Origin: Beaufortia kweichowensis
Taxonomy: Eukaryota > Chordata > Actinopteri > Cypriniformes > Gastromyzontidae
DNA length: 64,000 bases
Direction of reading: 5' to 3'
NCBI GenBank assembly: GCA_019155185.1
Contig: CM032808.1
Location: 1,695,185 to 1,759,184, forward strand
The translations under genes were made by a program, and so were the position numbers. This document shows positions 43,810 to 64,000 of the stretch, one piece after another. Positions within the stretch are counted from its first letter, which is position 1, and every line of letters begins with the position of its first letter. The notes beneath the pieces are model-generated. The model did not search any database. It was not told where the DNA came from and saw only the letters and a list, made by a program, of their open reading frames with translations.

Positions 43810-45996
43810 TACAGTTTTTCTCGATTGCTTAAACACATTTGCCCACTCTGACATCACATTTTCAAAACAGTTAACACAGGATAAAACTGAAGCTCAATGG
43901 CCAAAATGACTCATTTTGTTAGCAAAATGCTCTAACACGTACAAAACATTAAAAACATGCAACATAAGCAAGTATTTCCATCAAACGCCACAACTTGTGG
44001 TCAAATTAATTTATTCTTTCAATCAATCATTACACAATGGACAACAAAATACAAAATGCAGCCATCAATATAAAATATGATACTTTACAAACTCAAATGG
44101 ATACTGGAAAAAAAAGCTACCAAAGGAAACTTATGGGTGGAAATACCTTTAAAAAAAAAAATAGATATACATTTTCTTTCACATTTAGTCCATTCGTTCT
44201 TGATTATGCCACAGGTTCTCATCAACGGCGCATTTAATGTTTTCCCTTGCAATGCACCGAGGGAAATACCTCCTTGCATGGCGTATCCATCCCTGGCAGT
44301 CCTCTGCACCTATTGCCAGGCAACCAGCATTCATTGCCTCCAGGAGGGGCATCTGCTCATATGGCCGGTGATCATACACCTTCCACCTCCAAGCAGAGAA
44401 GAACTCCTCGATTGGGTTCAGAAAAGGCGAGTATGCAGGGAGGAATTGCATCATAATACGAGGCTGTGCTGCAAACCATTCATTCACAAGGCGAGAGTGG
44501 TGGAGAGTGGTCCCAAATTATGACATACAGAGTCATGGCAGGCCTCAACAGCCCTCTCTCTTCGGGTGGAATCAGTAATTCTTTCAATGCATCAAGAAAT
44601 GTGATGAGGCGTTCTGTATTGTATGGGCCAATAGTTGGTATGTGGCAAAGGACTCCATCATTGGAGATGGCAGCACACATGGTGATATTGGCACCCCTCT
44701 GACCTGGCCACTGTGACAGTGGCCCTCTGCCCAATGATGTTCCTCCCGCGTTGCCTCACTTTACAGAGGTTGAAGCCGGCTTCATCCACAAAAATGAATT
44801 TGTGATGTGCCCCTTCAGCTTCAAGCTCCATTATTCTCTAAGAAAGAGCAAATTCATAAAGCAAATTATTCCAGTCGCATGTAACTGTGGTAAACAAGGT
44901 ATTACAATAAAAAATCTGTACCTGCACATACTGGAATCGTGCCTCCTTTACGATGTCAGAGTTTCTTTGAAATGGAACTCTGTACAGCTGCTTCATTCTG
45001 ACATGGTTTCGTTTAAGGACTCGATCTATAGTTGCCAAACTCACACTGTTTATATTTCTAAATGCTCCCTGATCTGCAATTACTGCTGCCTGGATTTCAC
45101 GCAGTCTGATTGCATTGTTTGCCACTACCATATCTACAATGGCAGACTCCTGTTCAATACTAAATATCTTTCCTCTGCCACCAGTGTGTGGTAATATGTG
45201 GATTCTATAAAGTAAAAGCAAAAAGCATGTCAAAATTGACATTACTGTATGACAGTCACATAAATGGGATTGATAAAACATCTGCATTACTGTAGACACA
45301 GTTTGTTCTGCTAACAGTAAAGCGGAAATACACAGTGGTATACATTACAGTAACACTGTGAATTACCTGTTCTCATTCCGAAAAAGCCTGACAATAGATG
45401 CCACAGTGCTCCCACTCAGAATGGGCTGGACCCTTTGTCCAGCCTTTCTAAAGGACAAGCCATGATTGATGACATGGTCAATAACTGTTGCCCGAATTTC
45501 ATTTGAAACTTGAGCTCGATTTTGTCCTCTTGCTGCTGCAGCTCCTCCACCACGCATACAAACTCCTCTTCCTCGGGCCCCTCTGCCATGGCCTCTTACT
45601 CTCCTTCTGTGCCTACGGCCTCTTTGATCCATGCTTGCAAATAGCAACACAGAGGTGGCATCTTTTATAGATGGATGAGGACTGATTGCTGATTGAAGAG
45701 TTGTGCAAATGAGTTTCACACAGGTGCATAGAGGTTTATAATTATGCAAGTAGTTTCTATCAGCTGTGAATAGATTTTTTTCTTTTGTTCAACACAGTGA
45801 ATGCAATAGAGTTTGGGGTCTTTCAATGAGATCTGTGGTAACTGTTTTGAAAAAGGGTGTGAAAAATGTGTGAAACAAATGAAAAAGTGTTAAAACATTT
45901 GCAAGAGTAGACTTCTGCTGTGCTAATAATGTGATGATGAAGATCAAGTGGATCCCAGTTTTATTTAGTGTGTCTTAGCAAATTTGAAAAACTGTA
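43810..45996 (-). mobile_element. DDE (IS630/Tc1-like) DNA transposon with terminal inverted repeats
   Basis: Left end TACAGTTTTTCTCGATTGCT; right end in reverse complement TACAGTTTTTCAAATTTGCT. The similarity continues into A-AACACA-type sequence. Both ends abut the dinucleotide AT, which may be the target duplication, although the usual Tc1 duplication is TA. The element is about 2.19 kb and carries a broken transposase on the minus strand. The ends and introns are well preserved, so insertion seems fairly recent. Confidence 0.75.
44185..45632 (-). pseudogene. Broken transposase of the DDE transposon
   Basis: The minus-strand frame starts MDQRGRRHRRRVRGHG, an Arg/Gly-rich N-terminus, then a helix-turn-helix region (SFRKAGQRV; ATIDRVLKRNHVRMKQLY) and a DDE core (FIFVDEAGFN; VIIWD; YSPFLNPIEEFF). 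Two introns have good splice sites: donor after NENR near 45367 with its acceptor near 45207, and donor after ARFQYVQ near 44920 with its acceptor near 44840. The frame shifts near 44712 (around GQRATVTV) and again near 44490, just after the second catalytic Asp, where bases are lost. It cannot make an intact enzyme. The family is IS630/Tc1-like by the DDE motifs. Confidence 0.75.
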
Positions 45997-46105
45997 ATTA
46001 GATACATTTTAACACATTATAAATGAAACTTTAAAACAGTTTACAATTATTATTAAATGGGGTCTGTATCTTTTTACTTTTATTTTATTAAATGATGAAG
46101 AGTGA

Positions 46106-47575
46106 TGATGTGAGGGTAAAGGAGGCGTGGTGTGAGGAGGTGAGGATAAAGGAGGCGTGGTGTGAAGAGGTAAGGGTAAAGGAGACGTTGTGTGAAGAGG
46201 TGAGGATAAAGGAGGCGTGGTGTGAAGAGGTGAGGGTAAAGGAGACGTTGTGTGAAGAGGTGAGGGTAAAGGAGACGTTGTGTGAAGAGGTAAGGGTAAA
46301 GGAGACGTTGTGTGAAGAGGTGAGGATAAAGGAGGCGTGAAGAGGTGTGAAGAGGTGAGGGTAAAGGAGACGTTGTGAAGAAGAGGTAAAGGAGGATGTG
46401 AAAAGGAGGCGTGGTGTGAAGAGGTGAGGGTAAAGGAGACGTTGTGTGAAGAGGTGAGGATAAAGGAGGCGTGGTGTGAAGAGGTGAGGGTAAAGGAGAC
46501 GTTGTGTGAAGAGGTGAGGGTAAAGGAGGCGTTGTGTGAAGAGGTGAGGGTAAAGGAGGCGTGAAAGAGGTGAGGGTGAAGAGGTGAAGAGGTGAGGGTA
46601 AAGGAGGCGTGGTGTGAAGAGGTGAGGGTAAAGGAGGCGTTGTGTGAAGAGGTGAAGGTAAAGGAGGTTTGAAGAGGTGAGGGTAAAGGAGGCGTTGTGT
46701 GAAGAGGTAAGGGTAAAGGAGACGTTGTGTGAAGAGGTGAGGATAAAGGAGGCGTGGTGTGAAGAGGTGAGGGTAAAGGAGGCGTTGTGTGAAGAGGTGA
46801 AGGTAAAGGAGGTGAAGAGGTGAGGTAAAAGGAAGGCGTTGTGTGAAGAGGTGAGGGTAAAGGAGAAGAGGTGAAGAGGTAAGGGTAAAGGGAGAGGCGC
46901 GTTGTGTGAAGAGGTGAAATTAAAAGGAGGCTGGTGAAGAGATAAAGGAGGTGAAGAGGTGAGGGTAAAGGAGGCGTTGTGTGAAGAGGTGAGGGTAGGA
47001 GGCGACGGTGTGAAGAGGTGAGGTAAAGGAGTTGTGCGTGGTGGTGAAGGGTAAAGGAGGCGTTGTGTGAAGAGGTGAAGGAGGTGAGGGTGAAGAGGTG
47101 AGGGTAAAGGAGACGTTGTGTGAAGAGGTGAGGGTAAAGGAGGCGTGGTGTGAAGAGGTGAGGGTAAAGGAGGCGTGGTGTGAAGAGGTGAGGGTAAAGG
47201 AGGCGTTGTGTGAAGAGGTGAAGGTAAAGGAGACGTTGTGTGAAGAGGTGAGGGTAAAGGAGTGAAGAGGGAGGGTAAAGGAGGGTTGTGTGAAGAGGTG
47301 AGGGTAAAGGAGGGTAAAGGAGACGGTGTGTGAAGAGGTGAGGTGAGGGTAAAAGGAGGCGTTGTGTGAAGAGGTGAGGGTAAAGGAGACGGGTGAAGAG
47401 GTGAGGGTGAAAAGGAGACGTTGTGTGAAGAGGTGAGGGTAAAGGTTTGAAGAGTGAAGGAGGAGGTGTGAAGAGGTGAGGGTAAAGGAGGCGTGGTGTG
47501 AAGAGGTGAAGGTAAAGGAGGTGTGAAGAGGTGAGGGTAAAGGAGGCGTGGTGTGAAGAGGAGGTGAGGGTATGA
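46106..47575. repeat. Minisatellite of ~30-bp units, about 49 copies
   Basis: The plus-strand unit is made of TGAGGGTAAAGGAGACG, then TTGTGTGAAGAGG, with GAGGCGTGG and GAGGCGTTG variants. The array is purine-rich on the plus strand. Because the unit length is a multiple of three, long open frames run through both strands, translating to VKETLCEEVR-type decamers one way and SFTLTSSHNA-type decamers the other. These are by-products, not genes. Units become irregular between about 46800 and 47480. Confidence 0.95.
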
Positions 47576-49946
47576 TGAGGGAATAAACATTGTGACCAAG
47601 TAAAACATGGTGCAAAAGAAATAATTCCACCCAAAAAGTGAGCAATTATTGCGTTTTTTAAAATGATAGACCATAGTTTGCAAATAAAAACCTTTATAGT
47701 AACACAAGGAGTGTTGAATTTCACAGACTGGTTACCTGAGGTGAAAACATCTCAGCTGCTGTAAAAATAGAAGGTGTGAAACAAGAAGAGCTATCCGGTC
47801 TGGGGCCGCTGTGACACACAGGAAAAGTCTGACAGAGTGCAAGTCTAATGGAAAAATGGCATTGATAAACATCTCCGGGACAGATGTCAACACATGATAG
47901 CACGCTAAGACCCTACAACTACACCCTGATGTGAGACTGTCATGCCAGTTCTTTACAGCACAAGAAGACACACATTTATCATATCAAATTTATTCTATCG
48001 ACATTTAAAATTGACATCACATTTAAAATTGCACATTGAATTAAACAATGAATATTTTCAGTGATGAAACACTGATCCCTTTATCATACAGCAAAATGAA
48101 GAAACCAGCACACATACTCTAGCATGTCTTTCTTCCCTTGATAAAAATGTAAACATTGGAAAATGATTTGAATATCAACAATATCAATGTAAGAGCAAAA
48201 GTTCAGGCAGCGCATACGTTTTATACAAGGGCACTGAGATCTAAAAACTATACGGTAAATATAAATATAAGAGGTAAATATAAAACCCAAAAGTGCTTCA
48301 TTTATAAATTCCACATCTTAAGAAATAAGACATCTGCAGTCACATTAAGACTTTAGTACTTTTACAGCCAGAAACCTAATATTCCTAATACAAACAACAG
48401 TAAATACAGCTGACATATCGCTAATTCATTTATGGATTAGGCTTATAAATAACTTGACATGGCAATGATACTTTCAGCTTTTATATGAGTTTATCCGGCA
48501 GTGAAATAAAAGAAACACTGCATATGCTCTATTAATATGAGGTGATTATCAAAGAAACATACATGAGATTTAGATGAATTTTGTTTAAACAATCTGATGT
48601 AACCTCACAACATTTGTCACAACAACTTACTTTTACACAATATATATTAATCAGTGGACTGTGTTAAAGTGATCTCACTTATAAGCATAGTGTTTTTTCC
48701 CATAGGGCAGGATAATGTACAGTTAGCCAGTTGTTATTGCAAAATAAAGTGTACATACAAGAAGCCTCTGCTTCATTTTGGGGACCTAATCACTCTGTCT
48801 GGGTTTATTATGTTGTCTGTCTTTTATTCCTTACTTAATAAATGCAACTTTTGACTTTAAAAATGTATTAGTAAATGTTGAAATTAACATAAACGTACTG
48901 GTTGTCATTATCTCTTACTTAACTTACAACTATTTTAAGTACTTTTGCAAAACCAAATGAATTCCAATGACTTTATGACGGATATTTTAACCTGTTAACT
49001 GTCATCGTTCCTCAGTTCACAGTTCAATCATGACAAATTATATACTGATTGAAAGATCTAAGACTCAAGAAATAATATTTGACAAATTTTCAAAACAATA
49101 AACATAACCCAAAAAAAGTTTAATAAAAATGTTAATGTTATAATGTCATAGGCATTTTAAAATACCTAAAATTAAAAAAAAAAAAAGATTAAAACAATTG
49201 TTACAAAAAATAAATATAAAATGTAAAAAAGTGTAGTGCATTTATTATGTGTTTGCTCAGTATGTGCAGTGACAGTTATCAGGTTAAACATCATTTAATC
49301 ACAGGTGAAACCAACACATTCTCACTGCAATGTGTTTTAGCAAACCAGTGGCTAACTGTGTTTAGTGATAGACCTTCGTGTCTGCTTTTTTCTATAAATC
49401 GTGGTTTATTCAATAGCTTTGTTTTTCTGTGAGATCAGAGAGAATGTGATCAGAGAGAGTGCCCAGCAGAATTTCATTTACTGTTTCAGTCTTTGTGCTG
49501 TAAACTGCTATCAGTCAGATCTTAAAGACACTGCATGTTTGAGTATTTATCAATAACTCATCAGCTTATAGATTGACTACTTACTGTAAATGTGTAAGAA
49601 AACTGTAATTTTACTGGAAATAATTGTAAAACTTACAAGGACAGTTGAAGAGAAGAGTTTTAGGAAGCTAAACAGATGGACACAAATGAAGATACAACTT
49701 TGTATGTATGATTTACTGAAGGAAGTGTACAATTATCCCTTATTCTCATTCGTCTTTGTTTATTACGATGTCACCCTAACTCAGTCATGAGGAACCTTCT
49801 AGACATTTCTAACTGGGAACAAATAAGATGACGAGTCCAGAATAAAGCAGACCTTTAGAAAAGTTTCAATAATAAAAAACAGTACATTCCAGTGCTGTCC
49901 TGTTATGTTATTCCACATAATCCTTACAGCTACACCGCTGACTTAT
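47576..49946. other. Intergenic stretch, probably including the scn4a 3' UTR
   Basis: AT-rich with no credible gene. The right part is directly downstream of the scn4a stop codon and is probably its 3' UTR. Segment 49026-49290 resembles 55088-55295 in a scn4a intron. A minus-strand open block at 47735-47945 with splice-like ends has no recognisable product. Confidence 0.4.
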
Positions 49947-63933
<13,987 letters not shown>

Positions 63934-64000
63934 CTACAATCACAGAGATTTCAACATACTACTAAATTTACTCAATTAATTATCTTTAATATGTCGCCAT

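Noticed and set aside
44077..44523. 148-aa plus-strand open frame
   Set aside because: Antisense shadow of the transposase.
46009..47724. Open frames of 571 and 539 aa on the minus strand (and shorter ones on the plus strand)
   Set aside because: They read through the 30-bp minisatellite; the repeat length keeps all frames open and the proteins are simple decamer repeats.
47735..47945. Minus-strand open block with an acceptor-like and a donor-like end
   Set aside because: I recognise no product and found no partner exons; growth hormone was considered but the sequence does not match its conserved cysteines or helices.

Overview
The window looks like a teleost fish chromosome segment, most likely from a cypriniform. 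The evidence is intron-rich genes with GT-AG introns, long CA/GT arrays, a five-exon type I interferon gene (an arrangement found in fish and amphibians), a fish-type pim-like kinase, and many copies of short repeats familiar from cyprinid genomes, such as the element whose ends read TTAAAGGGATAGTTCACCC. I found no rRNA, tRNA or CRISPR sequence.

Layout, left to right: (1) 1-19.5 kb, arhgap27 on the minus strand (SH3, WW, PH and RhoGAP domains); its introns carry repeated elements. (2) 19.5-23.3 kb, an intergenic stretch with a tandem-like repeat block at 21.5-22.1 kb. (3) 23.3-31.4 kb, plekhm1 on the minus strand (RUN, two PH domains, C-terminal Cys/His zinc region). It has a frame break in one exon at a run of seven C. 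(4) 32.3-35.2 kb, an intact two-cysteine type I interferon gene on the plus strand, with a proximal ISRE-TATA promoter and a second, enhanceosome-like site cluster about 1 kb upstream. (5) 37.4-39.5 kb, a complete pim-like kinase gene, minus strand. (6) 40.7-42.5 kb, cd79b, minus strand, with tandem octamer motifs just upstream. (7) 43.8-46.0 kb, an intron-containing DDE transposon with a broken transposase. (8) 46.1-47.6 kb, a minisatellite of about 30-bp units. (9) 49.9 kb to the right edge, scn4a (muscle voltage-gated sodium channel) on the minus strand. Its N-terminal exons lie beyond the window.

arhgap27-plekhm1 and cd79b-scn4a are two gene pairs that sit next to each other on human chromosome 17 but in separate bands. 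Here they are about 10 kb apart, with the interferon and the pim-like kinase between them. Growth hormone, the usual neighbour of cd79b, is not present. The two immune genes (interferon and the B-cell receptor subunit) are neighbours by descent rather than an operon-like unit.

Coding coordinates were built by hand from splice sites and reading phase. The exon sums are multiples of three for arhgap27 (2739 nt), the interferon (555 nt), the pim-like kinase (1209 nt) and cd79b (651 nt), which supports those models. Untranslated exons, promoters and repeat boundaries are less certain.
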